Positions 45,501 to 58,842 of a DNA stretch of 64,000 nt are shown here, one piece after another (position 1 is the first letter of the stretch; each line of letters opens with the position of its first letter). The stretch comes from Phoenix dactylifera (taxonomy: Eukaryota; Streptophyta; Magnoliopsida; Arecales; Arecaceae). The DNA lies in contig NC_052394.1 in assembly GCF_009389715.1 (NCBI RefSeq), positions 24,427,399 through 24,491,398 on the forward strand. Reading direction: 5' to 3'. Below the pieces are notes generated by a model that did no database searches, was not told the origin of the DNA, and saw only the letters and a program-made list of their open reading frames with translations. Position numbers and translations under genes: made by a program.

Positions 45501-48500
45501 CTTTCTTGTGCTGGCCTTATGGATCAGTGAAAGACCCATCAAAGTTTCAAAAAAAAAAAAAAGGATTCTCAACCAAATGTCAACCATCTAAGTTGGTGTC
45601 CAAAACAAAGAATTGCAGCTACTGAACAGAGAGACCCGCTATTTATTGGTTATGTTATTTATGTCCATGCAATCAGGAAGCTGTTGTCTAAACTCTAAAG
45701 TTTAGCCAGATATGGGAAAAAACATCTAGACAAGGATAGAAGAAAAGCTTTTGAAAGGAACTGCATTTGTCTCTGAGGCATAAATTAAGGTTACGTAGCC
45801 AACATTAAATAAAACAGCCAAATTCTTCTCCCACTATTTTGGGTAATTGTCTCTATGCTAAGATATGAGACAAATTTAGCATGAGACAAGCATCGTAATA
45901 TGTATATCTAGCATTCACAAACTGCATTATTTAATTATTCTATATTACTGTTTTATAAGGACATGCCATGCTTGACCAATTAAACTAAATAATTATGAAG
46001 AGCAAGTTTTGTCATACCATCTATCTGGGTTAGCTTTATGGATCATAGTTTGTTGTTGCTTCTATCCAAAGCCAGTTCCTCTCTCCAAGCTTGTGAATAT
46101 TGGACCCATTTCTTCCTTCCCATGATGGCAATATTTGGCTCACAACTGACCCCACACATGACCAAATCATTGCAACTGGTCTTCCTTATCAGATCCTTCA
46201 TTTTGGGGGACTGAAACCTTTCTCTAACATGTCTAGGTCCATGAGTCCCATCTGTACAAACAGCCATTGCACAATACTAATCTATGCTATGCATTTCATC
46301 TTATGTGATCTTTTTCTACACAAATTCTGGGCGATATATCAGGAAACATATTATCATTATCCCATATCATCATAGTTTCAATTACATGCACTGATTCCAT
46401 AACAACACAATTGCAAATTTCCACTTGGTTTAATCCTAATCGGGAAATCTCCATTGATGGCTCTGTATATATGCTGACAAATTTGCAGTTCATGTATGTT
46501 ATTGGTCCAATTTATAGTTAGGACCATTTCTTTCGGAACTTCCTTCAAACTTTTAACTTTCACTACATCTAAGTCTTAGCAATCAGCACTAAATCATCAA
46601 AAATAACATTCACCGGGGAGCCTCCTTTTGAATGCTGACAGCAGATAGGCTAAAATAACAAAAAGTAGAAAGAGAGCCAAAACCAAGTACATACCACCAC
46701 AGACAGCTCCCCGGCTCTGTTTTCTTGCCCGTATACCGCCTTCATTAATGTCTTACACATTGTCAGTGTGCCATATTGTTTTATTAGAATTTAATACTTG
46801 AAAAATGTAAATAAAATTGTTGGAAAAAGAAAGCGATCTTTGTGTTTTATAGTCAATAAAATGTTCTTATAATGACCTGGAAGTTAAAATCATCTATCAA
46901 ATAATTTAAACTTGGCTACTGAAATTAGTTCCAGAATCATTTACATCCTATAAAGGGGTTCCAAATTAAAACTTCATCCTTTGTCCTTTCTGAACATTCT
47001 GCATTTTTAGTCTCAAAACTCACTTTCGTTCTTCTGGATGTTGGCTGAAACTTTCCCAATAAATTCTCTAACAACTTTTTTCGTCATCTTTTATCATCCT
47101 ATTATTTGATTTCATCACCAAATATATTTATCAGGTGATTGATAATTTGGATAGTTTGAATGAAAGCATAATGATGGTTGCAGGAAAAGCCTTTTGCACT
47201 TACATCAGATGTTTTTGTTGGTCATGACCTTGAAATGTTCATTAACAAATATAAGTTTCAGGTCTCCACTTCACTTAATTCCTCATACTGTTACATCTTG
47301 CAAGATGGATCTTTTATCTTTGCTTGGACAGGAAGCCTTTCTTTGCCAAGCGATCATGATCTGCTCAACAGGATGTTGGACGAGATAAATGTGAGTAGCT
47401 ATTACTTAACATTGTCGCTTATGCTTCTTCCTTGCCTAGATAAATTTTGGATTAGTATTTTATGTGCTGTACGCATCAACTAAGTCAATCTCCTCAACTG
47501 AACTGCTGTTAATTTATGATGGCATCTAAGAGGTTTTAAAAAATTTAAACCATGAATTTAATTAAAAGAATATTTTGGCTTGTGTCTGTTCTAGCTAAAT
47601 GACATATAAATTGTGACTAAGATTTAGTTTTCACCTGCCTAAGCACATCTCATTGGACATGGAACCTTAGGAGTCTTGCCTGTACATCCCTCCACATACA
47701 CATGCTGTACTTTGTTGCCTCATCAACTGCTATCCATAACAGTTTTACTAAATAATTAACTTTAGTTTGAAAATGAAGATGGTGATTATTTTTCAGAAAA
47801 TAAAGAAATGAAATGGTGATTGGGTTTATATCTGCATAGACTTGCACACACCACACATATTTGAAAATTTGCTTGCAATGAAAAAAATTAGTATTTTGTT
47901 GTATATTTTTAACAAGTAGGACTGCCAATCAAGGTATGCCATACCATACCGTACCAGTACCAAACCGGTATGCGGTACAGAGTGTGTACCGACACTTGGT
48001 ATACTGAACTAGCCCCCGTAATAGGCGTACCACATTCGGTATGCCGAACCGACCTCCGTATTGGGTGTACCGACATAGTAACAAGGAGGCACTGGTATGG
48101 GGTCCAATACCAAGACGGCATCTTGCTACCAATCAAAGGTATGAGACCATCTAAGAACCTTTATAGGTTAAATACTCATTGTTAAGGAAATAAGGTTTTT
48201 ATGAAACTACTGACTTGTTCCTAGTTCTCCATCCAACAAAATCAATGCAATCGCCCAAAAGAGGAATGTAGAGGCAAACTGTCTGCTTTTTGCAAAAGAG
48301 GAACTGTGGATGTTGCGGTTATTGACTAAAAGAAAAGAAAAGGTCGTAAATTAAAGCATGGTGCCTTTCTATAAAGAGATGTTAAAAATTGTTTGAATCA
48401 CAATGTGTATATCTGAGTCTTCTATTTCTTGTTCGCAAAACAATGCATTTAGATATTAGGAAGTTTTAAGTTCATATGTCTGCAACATATTCAAGTTACC

Positions 48501-51500
48501 TATACAACCTAAAGTTTTGTCCAGAATTGAGTTCTTTTCTTAACTGTTTCTTGCACATTGAGAATGCATGTCCAGTTCAAACTAAGCACCTCATACAAGA
48601 TTTAAATAGTAGTATTATTTGGAGTTTTATCATCAAAAAGAGGTTGAGTGCTCTCAGTTCCTTTTCTGATTTTGTATGTTGAAGAAAATGACAGATCATT
48701 CCTTCCTGCGGTCCTTGTTACCGTGCTTGATTGTCCTATCTGACCATTACTTGATGCTGGTGGCAGCCCCTGAAACAACCTATGTTGGTAAGGGAAGGCA
48801 GTGAACCAGATATCTTTTGGAGTGCATTAGGTGGAAAAGCTGAGTATCCAAGGGAAAAGGATATCAAAGACTACACTGAAGATCCACATTTGTTTACCTG
48901 TGTCTTTACAGAAGGTGAATGCACTATAATTTTGCAGTAATTTTGTAGTCTTTGATAATGTGTTCTTCCCTGATTCAGATTTATATCAGCCATAAATTGC
49001 TCTAAAGAGCATGTCTAATGCCAACTTATCGTTCTCTGGCTATCATATGGCTTATTACCTCTTCAGGTGATTACAAGGTATTCTTCATTTATATAATGCC
49101 CCCACTTCTAAATATTACTAGTCCACAGGAATATGTAATGAGTGATTTACCCAACACTTTGTATCTATCATGTGCAAATAATTCTAACATTTCATGCCAC
49201 AATGTAGATGTGAAGTGGTTCCTAGCTTAACTATTTCTGGATGTGAGTTTGCTGTTAGAATCTAATGGAGTAATGTTTTCTATTTTGGTGGTTGGAACTT
49301 CTTTGGAGTTGTCCTAGTAAATCCAAATTAATAGGCAAACTGATAGAAATAAAAAACCTTCCTTACTAGGGGCCTTATGGTCAATCAAATTTGCACAATC
49401 TTTTCAATGGCAATCATGATGAGTAAGTGAATCTATCAGATTCTTGCAATGCCCGAGCAAACCTTGGTAGTGATAGTATAGTTGCTTAAGATTTTGCTGA
49501 GTTGTCACATCAACATGGTAATTCTTGATAAAAGTAATTAAGCCATGATAAATCTCCAAAGATCTGATGCAGCGCTTGTGAAAGATTTCTATTTGTTATC
49601 TTGTATATTGCAGATGAAGAGTTGAAATGCTGCAGAAGAAATGATAGTCTACAAATACAGCAGTGTAGACTTATGATAGTCTATAGATATGTTATATGAG
49701 ATATAATATAGATTGCTGTCAATTATATATCTATGCAACTCATATCCCTAACGAATGAACCAACGGAAATTATACAAGTGCAATATCGTGCAGTAATTAT
49801 CCCATCATATATATATATATAGGGCTCCTTGTTTACGATATTTGTAGATAACAAAATATTGATCAACACTAACATAGATCAATCACAATGGCAACTATAA
49901 AGGTTCCTGCTAATATCTGTTGACAGGCATTATATATGCATTGCAAACAATACGAATATAACAGTCAGAATGACCATTATTTGACATTGCCTTTATTCCA
50001 TGGTTTTAAAATTAACTTTGAATAATATTTTTTAGAATATATTTACAAAATCATCAAACACATGATGCAAGAAAAATATAGCACTGTTTTATTTCTATGC
50101 CAGTAAAAATCATTCTATTGTAGAAATGTTCAACTTTAAAAGTAGGTTTTCTACTTTACCTTTTCTTAACCTCATGATGACTCATTAACAGTTATCAGCA
50201 CCTTAGATGTTTTAAGACGGTTGGCATGTGAGCATAAAGATGTTATAGACTGTGAAATGACTGAAGTTAGATTGCATCAGTGGGGTGAAAATAGACAATA
50301 AAGGTTTTTTTTAATTAAGATATTGTTTACTGGTTTCTACTTTCAACATCATTATGGGAGGAGCTGAAGTATATAGTATGGGAAAAAAAGATTCACATAC
50401 AATTTACATTTGCTTTATTGTATTGTATAATGAAGAGAAAGATGGAAATGTTCATGATAGATTAAAATAGGGTTATTAAAGTAGATATTCACTTCTGGTA
50501 TGTTATGTGATTCCAAATATTATGGAAACTTGAAGCAATATTTTGCAAGAGAGTCACAGAACAATTTCTATTATATTCATAGTTTCTATGAGATGATAGG
50601 CGAAAGCTTATCAATTTATGATCTGTATATCTCAGGGCAAGGAGATATTCAATTTCACTCAGGATGATTTAACTACGGAGGATGTATTGGTACTGGACTG
50701 CCATGATGAAATTTATGTCTGGATTGGCCTGCATTCAAATGTTACATCTAAAGAGCAAGCCCTGAATCTTGGCAAGGTAAAATGTTTTTCTTACTAGTAG
50801 CAAATATGTTATTCTCCTATCCATTAATATTTTACCAATTGTCATGTCCTAAAACTGATAAGTGTCATTCTACGCATTTCTCTGCTTTTCCCTTTTCGCC
50901 TTTCTTATACTCGCAGAAATTCCTTCAAGCAGACATTCTTCAGGAAGGACTATCGATAGATGCAGCTGTATATGTTATTGCAGAAGGAAATGAGCCTCCA
51001 TTCTTCACTCGTTTCTTTCACTGGGATGATTCGAAGGCTTATGTATGTATATCATTTCTCATAACAAATTATATTCTGTTTAGACAGATATAGATATCCA
51101 TGTTACATATTCCATTATCTGGTTTGTTATTAGGAAGACTTTACAGTGCTTAAGAGAAATAAGTGAGATGGGTGAGTTTCACCCACCTTTTCAAAATGAT
51201 ACTCATATATCCATCTAAATTTCATTCACTTGTAGATGCACGGGAACTCATACGAGAGGAAGCTCGCCATATTAAAAGGATCTTCACAAAATGTGGAGGT
51301 TAGATATTGACTTTGTTGGCTCTTGATCACCATAATCTTGAAAGTTTTTCACATTGTACATACTCTTATATACATCTGCCTAAATAGTATGCGAATATTG
51401 TTTTGACTATAGGTTTATCTTCTCAATGTCATGAAATTCAGGTTTGTTAATGAGATGAAGTTCATGCGAGTATATGGGGTTTTATTACATAATTGATATA

Positions 51501-54500
51501 AACAAATGTATCAACCTAGATGATATGTAAATCTAAAATATGAAAATTTGCCCAGTTAGTTCGCTAGTATGCTTTATGTGACATGCAAACCACTGAATAC
51601 CAATTCTATTATTGATGCATGTATCATGCATTCTAAATTTCAGATACTTATTTTTCGATTTCTAAGTTTATGGTGCCTGCTAAATGTGCTTTTACAGGCA
51701 CCTGATAGAGGCTTTCGGAAGGCATTTAAACGATACTCCTCTGAACATACCCCAGACGGCTCTGGCAGAAAATTGTCCATTTCTGATGGGTTGTATGTGA
51801 GAGGTGAGTCATTGGCATCCCGTTTTTTGGCAAGTTCGAACCCAAAAACATTTATTGCTTACTGAACCCAAAAACATTTATTGCTTGCTGAACCCAACTA
51901 CAGTTGCAAGGGAGCTTCTCACAACTTCTTCTACTTGTTTAGTTATTAAACCTCCCAGGTTTGCATGTTGAGAGTTTTAATTTATGTTTGCATCAAAAAA
52001 ACCTTATATCATGTTAATCTTTCAAAAGGTGGTTCACATATTACCCTTGCTTGGCACCTAAAAGTGAAATGATTTGGCAGGGTATCCAGTTTCACATGTA
52101 ATTTTCCAAAAATATAGATCTTTTTACTTGCTTGTCAGTAACTTGAGTGCAGTTGCGAATATGATATACAGACAGTACCCAATTATCCAGTTAGTATGAA
52201 CAAAAAAAGAGAGTAAAAATATTCAAAAATTTTCATTGTAACTTTTTTATCTTACTTAAATGTCTTGTATTAGTTTTCAATGTCATACTTTTATATGAAT
52301 GCGTTCTACAAATCACAAGGCTAAATACTAAAAAGAAAATTCTGAGGTTTTTTTTCAAGCCATTGTTGCCTGTATGTTTGTCCATTGCAGATGGGTCATC
52401 TGATTCTTCCTTAGTAATGGAAGAGCCAAGTTTTAATTCAAGAAAAGTTGAAGAAATCATATTGGAGGACTGCGAAGACAATGACACGGATGATGTATTG
52501 GAGAAGTTGCCATATGAACTCCTTAAAGTGCCATCAAGCATGCCAATAACAGGCATAGATGTAACCAGACGAGAGGTAATATTCTCGGCATTCTTCCATT
52601 TAAAAAATATCAGACAATGTAAGAGTTAATAAGCCTTGTTGCGTATAGTTACAAGCTGATTTGGTAAGCAAGCCCATGCTAGAAGTTTTAATATACTTCA
52701 GTGATGGAGCTGTTGCTTTCTAACAACCAGATATTATTTAAAAGAGGATTAAGTATTGGTATAGCATATGCATATATTAAAAGAATTTTGTACTATCGAG
52801 AAGGCAAACTGTAGGTTCAACCTGAGACTGTGTTGGGCCTGCGGGCACATATAATATGTTCTCTTTACTAAGGATCATCTGTATATGTACTAATATATGT
52901 AACAAATTTTTTTGTTTAATGAATTTGGATGTTTGACCTGCTTATTAATTCAAGCTATTTCTGAAATATTCATTCAAAAGCATAATTCTTTGTTATTTGG
53001 CACATAGATTAGCACTCCATTCATGGCTAGGGCTGTTAACGAGCCGAGCCGAGCCCGAGCCTCCGCAGGCTAGGCTCGGCTCGTTTCACCAACTCCCCGG
53101 CTCGGGCTCGGGCTCGGTACCGAGCCCAGTATTAGGCTCGGGCTCGGGCTCGGGCAGCACAGCTTGGGCTCGGGCTCGTGAAGCTCGTTTGCCCGAGCCC
53201 GAGCCCGAGCGGCGAGCCCGAGCCCAAGCCCGCCCCATCCCCATCTCCGTCCCTGTCTCCGTCGACCGTCGGAGAGAAGAACGAGCAGCCGCCAGCCGAG
53301 CTCGGTTCTGGCGGTTCGTCGGAGAAGAATGAAGGAAGAAAAGAAAGAAAAGAAGAAGAAAAGAAGAAAGAAGGATAAAAAGAAAGAAATATAAAAAAAA
53401 GAGAGAAGAATGACTCACCTCGTCGCGTGCGGCGGCCGCCGGCTTCGGCCGCGAGCACCGCCGGCACGGGCTTCGGCCGCAGGCACGGCCGAGGACGCCA
53501 CGAGCTCGGCCGCGGCCCGATCCTCCCGTGCAAGGGACTCCCCTCCTCTGTGACTCTGTCGCAGTCTCGCCGCCGTCGCCGGTGGAGGAGTCGGCAAAGA
53601 GGGGAAAAGAGAGAGGGAGAAACGGAGAGGAAAGAGGGGGAGGAACAACCCTATCCAGTCTCCGATCGAAACCTCCAGAACCGAGCTCGGCATCGGCGGC
53701 GGAGGGAGGCAGCGAGGCATCGGCGGCGGAGGAGGAAGGCGAGAGGGGAGGGGAGGGACACTCGGAGGGGAGGAGGGGAGGGACACCCGGAAGAGGGGAG
53801 GGGAGGGACACCCGGAGGTCCCGGACGCTTCTGGAGAAACCCAGAACTCAGAAGAAAGGAGAAGAAAAATAAAAAAAAAAGAGGAGGTGGGACTAATTAA
53901 CGGATTGGGTTTGGGTTAACGGGCTAAGTCCGAACCCAAACCAATCCAATTCGATTTTGGAGTCCTCTTTGGGGCTCGTTTGGGCTCGCGAGCTGCTCGG
54001 GCTCGAGCTCGGGCTCGGGCTCAGATTTAAACGGGCCTCATTTTGGGCTCGGGCTCGGGCTCGTTTGACTAACGAGCCGAGCTCGAGCCGGGCTTTTACC
54101 GAGCCGGGCCCGAGCCGAGCCCGAGTAGCTCGGCCCGTTGACAGCCCTATTCATGGCGAGGTTTGATGAGAAATCTGTTTTTTATAACTGAGTAGGCATT
54201 CTTTCACGTAGTGCTGCTGCAAATTGTCTTTCTGAGTTGATAGTTTACCAATTTTCTTGTAGAACTCCAACTATTTTTCAACTTGCAATGATGCACCTAC
54301 CAAGAGTTCTAGAACTTCTTGCTTTACTGCACTTGTTTTGTCAAGACTATGGGGTACTGGTGCTCTGCTTTTTATCATGCGTGCATTTCCACTGAGAGTT
54401 TAATAAGTTCCAAGGTTTAATTAACCTTGTATTAAACAAAGTTATGAGACCTAATGCAGCAAATCTTTCCACGTGTTATAACCCTAGGAATGACGGAATA

Positions 54501-57004
54501 AACGATTGAAAAAATAAAAGTGAACAGGCAGGAATAACATGCCAGAATTAAACCTGGTCCACCCGATAAACATGCTATACCCATGGAGGGAAGTGAGAGA
54601 TCCACTATGATAAAGTATAACAACAGTTGGCCAGAAAGAAAACACGTCTGTTAACCCGTCAAGCTTTGGTACACCTCACTTGCATGCCCAAGAGAACTTT
54701 CCAAGAGAAACTGATGACAACTTGAGAGAAGGTGGAACAAGAGAAGCCTAGTTTAAGCCGAGTCACAAGAATCTGGAGAATCCTTGTATGAGGACTGCAA
54801 GAGAGAGGCATTCTCCAACCACCACCACCACCCCATGTGACCCCCTTCCCCAACTAAAAGCCAGAGACACTATTCCATACCTCACCATGATTCACATTAC
54901 TGTATTACGAACTTGAGCACCCTCTCCTATCCTTCGGTGACCCAAGGGAAATCATGGAACTTTCTTCATTTCCAAAGTGGCTCATTGTTTGAGTCTGAAG
55001 CAGGCTGTATTTGCTCTATCTTAAAATGCCATGAGAAGCCATGTTTTCCAATTCCACAGTCATGTACGAAAATAACATAAAAGAAAAAAACAAAAATAAC
55101 ACTAGATAATATTAAAGATTTAGAAATTGTATTCATAATTCACATGATACTAACACTAGTATCCCCCAAATTGTATACACCTACCTAACAAATGAAGGGT
55201 TTGATGGTAATGATTATGCCTATTTTTAATGATACATGGCTCCAAATAGATCGGATGAGACTTGTTTGTTACAATTTCTTGGATATCTAAGTTTGTCTTT
55301 TTTTAATAATTTTACCAGACTTTCTGATGATTGGACATAACTTGATAACTCCTTGACACTATCCTTGGTGCCATGATTGCATGATGTGTCTGTGCTAAAG
55401 CTAAAGTTCTTGGAGTATGGTCATCATGTTTGCATTTGTTGCGGCACCTACTAGAAGTCTAGAACAGTATTTGCTTTAACAAACACCACCTCCCCCCCCC
55501 CCCAAGTCATTCCTCATTATGGAATGAGTGCTTTCCAGCTTTCAAGGCATGATAAGGAGATCCCTTCGCACAGGTTTATTCCAGTGGATGAAAATTGTTA
55601 GAATTAATTTGCAAGTAGCTGTACTACTTATGAGATATTACTCAGTTAATTATATGTTTAGTGCATCTTTTCTTCTTTGCTGTCATGTTGGATAATGATG
55701 TCACAGATGCTCATAATTAAATCTGGCACTTCTGATGCATGACGTAGTCTATTGAGTAAGTGATCAGTGAGTGTCTTCAATTGTCTTCTTGATAGTTTGC
55801 TATTAATATAGAAATTAGTTGACTCTCTCTCTCTCTCTGTTTCTCATAAATCAACTGGTCTTAGCTGTAAATTTGGCGTTTCATGTTTTAAAATAGCTTA
55901 TGACATGTGCATATCTCCTGTTCCAAGCCAGGATTGCTACATTGATGCTTAGTCAGTCTGTAATAAAATTCTCTTGATCTTCCTGTGTTGCTTTCTTACA
56001 TAGTGTTTTGCTCCATAGCTGATGCTAAGTTATTTTAAAAATGATTGGTTGTTAGTGGTGGTCAATGTACCTGATCTTTATGTGCATACCAGAGTTTATC
56101 TACTCAGAAAACTATGTACGTCTTTGAAAACCTTTTAGGGGCTGTTTGGGCGCCGGCATAAATAATCCTTTGAATAAATCATTGGGAAACAGTTAGGACA
56201 GATTATCCATTGGAGAGATGGATTTTATATATTTAAGAACATTTTTGATTTTAGCTCCTAGAAAAGTGGGAATACTATAAATCACCTCTCAAGGGGAACA
56301 TAAAATCCCTGTTTTTTCAGGAGGCTTCTCGCTTGCATATATCTATTCTCTCTTACTTCTCTTTGCTTCTGAACTTCTGTTTCAATAGGTGATTTGTCTT
56401 GTGATAACATAATCAGGCATCCAAACAGGCCCTTAAACATTTCAATATTTCAGTCCTACCTGCAGTGACATGGGCGTTCTTTTTGTAACTCTATTTTCAA
56501 TTAGCACTGTTTTTCTTCAAAAAAAAAAAAAATGCACTGACACCTCCCAGCTATTGTTGTTTGTGTTCCAAGCAATTTTCTTGGTAACAGTATACCTGAT
56601 CAGTAGTCGGCATAGCCAGCAAGATATCTGATTACTTCTAGTTCATAATGCTTCCAACAATCATATTGGAATAGTCACCAGTCTGTTTAAGCTTAATGTA
56701 TTAAATCAGATATTGATCAGATGGTATTCCTTGATTTTTTGATGGGAAATCCATTGCCCGGTTTATATTATCTTTTCCACATTCACCTTATGCGGTTACT
56801 GTTGGTAGGTTAAGTATCGTTTCTGCAAGTCTTACTTTGTCCGAAAATTGAAATACCTTAACAAAGATGAACACTCTTTCGAACATGTAGGCTTATCTCT
56901 CTGCTCAAGAGTTTCAAGAGAAGTTTGGAATGAGCAAGAAAGCATTTTACCAGTTGCCTAAGTGGAGGCAGAACAAGCTAAAGTCGGCTCTCAGTCTTTT
57001 CTAA
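39590..57004 (+). CDS. VLN1: Villin-1-like actin-binding protein
   Basis: 22 coding exons, 874 residues: 39590-39639, 40119-40221, 40362-40430, 40527-40763, 40957-41134, 41199-41331, 41535-41697, 42432-42582, 42691-42776, 42869-43024, 44408-44476, 44768-44836, 44967-45104, 47262-47390, 48767-48914, 49067-49077, 50636-50776, 50917-51042, 51236-51298, 51698-51803, 52391-52575, 56891-57004. All phases agree. Six gelsolin repeats (about 15-720; [20 protein letters not shown] in the first) precede a linker and a C-terminal headpiece (about 810-874) ending [16 protein letters not shown], the F-actin-binding tail. Villins bundle actin filaments; the VLN1 type is reported as Ca-insensitive. Markers such as [30 protein letters not shown] and [13 protein letters not shown] favour VLN1 over VLN2-5. 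The shorter linker (AtVLN1 about 910 residues) is ordinary. Introns are large. Confidence 0.95.
47925..48140. repeat. GTACC/GGTAC-rich palindromic repeat in a villin intron
   Basis: About 200 bp dense in GGTATGC, GGTACC-like and CCGTACC words, so single strands would fold. The near-identical strings CCAATCAAGGTATG and CCAATCAAAGGTATG mark its two sides and could be a target duplication. Family not recognised. Confidence 0.4.
49067..49077 (+). other. VLN1: 11-nt microexon of the villin gene
   Basis: GTGATTACAAG sits between a CTTCAG acceptor and a GTATTC donor. Exon 48767-48914 ends in phase 1 and exon 50636-50776 starts a full codon; without this exon they are out of frame. Including it restores GlyAspTyrLys at the place where AtVLN1 has a short extra segment before KEIYNF. 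Confidence 0.8.
53028..54149. mobile_element. hAT-like non-autonomous transposon in the last villin intron
   Basis: 1122 bp. The ends TAGGGCTGTTAACGAGCCGA and, read inward from the right, TAGGGCTGTCAACGGGCCGA form a terminal inverted repeat. They are flanked by the perfect 8-base duplication TTCATGGC (53020-53027, 54150-54157). Both subterminal regions are made of GAGCCCGAGC/GCTCGGGCTC words. The GC-rich centre has a 130-codon minus-strand open frame that ends at an intact GTGAGT donor near 53417, as if an exon had been captured. No transposase. Confidence 0.88.
56148..56432. mobile_element. Tourist/Harbinger-like MITE in the last villin intron
   Basis: 285 bp. The imperfect terminal repeat GGGGCTGTTTGGGCGCC against GGGCCTGTTTGGATGCC (read from the right) is flanked by TTA on both sides (56145-56147, 56433-56435), the Harbinger-superfamily duplication. 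Non-coding. Confidence 0.75.
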
Positions 57005-58842
57005 ATGTATATAGATATCTAGTTGCAGTTGTTAAATACAGAGAGCTGTCTGACTGTAAATTCACACCTAGTTAGTGCCACTTGACGTTGTGTATGTAGA
57101 GTTACTAATAACAGTTAACATTCAAAAACTTGTATGCTGACGGTGCTTGGAGACGGTTCTGTTCAGAGGATTTGTTTGCTGGTTTTCTGTTCTGTATGAG
57201 ACCAGATAATTATGGACTACCAAAAATGGCATTCCCAGTATCACCGATGGATCGGGAGCATCCTCATCAACCGGCGGAACTCGACAATCGCCTGCAACAT
57301 CCTTTCTGCTTAGGGTCCAGGTAGCTTGTTTACTTTTGGAGAAGCTCACAACATCTCCAAGTGGATGGATCTGAGTTCCATTCACGGTCAGTGCGAATTA
57401 GACCATTTGAAATGCTTATATCCAAACATTACTTTTATAAACTTAAAGGAGAAGAGAAAAAACCTTTTTGAGTAACCGCAATCATAGTGAGGTTTCCATG
57501 AAACAGCAGCCCGGAAAGCAATTTATCTGTGGCATCAGTTTCTTCGTTTCAATCGGTCAATCATGGGGCTAACTTTTTCAGTCCATTCTCCATGCCTCAT
57601 GCAGAGTCATTGGGGTGACGTGAATCGAGGGTTCCAAATTTGGAACCCCGTGTTCCCGGTTCTCACTGCTTTGTTGGGTCTTTGTCCAGGGCACCAGATG
57701 ATCTGAGAAAAAAGGGGAAGCCTAAAAATAATGATCACCGACGCCCCCACAGAGAACCAAACCGCCTGAACGAAGTTGCATGAGCCACCGCATGCAGGGG
57801 AGGGGACCCACACCAGGAGCGACAAAAGCATGCGCACGATCGAGGGACCGGCGAAACAAAAAGCCCTCGCGACGGTTATCGGACTGCTGTGCCCAGTGTG
57901 CAACCCAACCAAACCTTGGTTGCTTCCATGACAGTAGGACAAATTCGAAACTCTTGAGATGGAAAGGATTTGCTTGCGAGAGTCGGATTGGCTCTCAAGC
58001 AACGTAAAATTGAAAAGGGATACCCGAGCAGACCATAGCATGGGTTCGTATCCCGGCCTGGAAGAAAATAGTTTATCTGTGATACCCCAAAATTGATATG
58101 CCCTAAAATTCATGGATTTGGCTGCTCATACGTATATTCATTTAAAAAACTCTCGAGATCAAACTGTAGAAAAAGCCTTGTAGGGTAACTCGACGCAACC
58201 TAAGGACTGTTGACTAAACTCGCTAGGGAGGGTAACGATGGTCGAAGCAGAGATGACTGCCGTAGTACCGATCAATACAAACTTGCCCATGAGAAAGGAG
58301 TGCAAGAGCTCTAAACAAACTGAAAAAACTTTGGCGGTACCCAACTAACAAGACACACACACACACAAATATTTTAATGGGGGATTGCGGGAGGAAAGAA
58401 AACTGAAAGTGCACAGATTTTCATAGAAGAAAGACACTGCACCATTTCAGAAACTAGCTTTACCCAGTTATCCCCAAAAAATGCAAGGATCGGGTGCATT
58501 GGAATAGCAAGCCCACCTACCTGATTAACATTTCAAAATTAAAATATCATGTTGTATAGGCAAAGCAGGAGGAAGAAAAAAACCTTAAACCATCGAACAG
58601 TTCTCCACATGCATAAATAAGGCCTTGGTATCATTGGGAAAAAGGCCAACAACATGATGGCAGACAGCCAATTTGATACAACACAGATAGGAATTCAATC
58701 AGGTCATCCGGAAAAAAAAAAAAGTGGCCTTCCTTAGCTGCTTCTGCTGCCAATCCGTAGGAGAAATGGAAAAGTAAAGGGCGTTTAACTTCCTAGATTG
58801 CAAATACTAGCCAACAGCAAGAGGCGTACTTCTTCTATTTGT
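57005..58842. other. Convergent intergenic region between villin and the BPP gene
   Basis: Holds the 3' untranslated regions of both genes, which end toward each other. The open frames at 57122-57385 and 57607-58113 have no recognisable domain. A GGGTTCGTATCCCGG string near 58042 resembles a tRNA B box, but no tRNA fold goes with it. Confidence 0.45.

Noticed and set aside
47178..47261. Extension of villin exon 14 upstream to 47178
   Set aside because: The frame is open, but the family alignment joins VDQ to VSTSLNSSY, and the TTTCAG acceptor at 47261 gives exactly that.
53132..53811. Overlapping GC-rich open frames as a host gene
   Set aside because: They lie wholly inside a transposon with a perfect 8-bp duplication within a villin intron; reported as a possible captured exon instead.
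58020..58060. tRNA gene suggested by GGGTTCGTATCCCGG
   Set aside because: No matching acceptor stem or A box at the right distance; at best a SINE or tRNA fragment.
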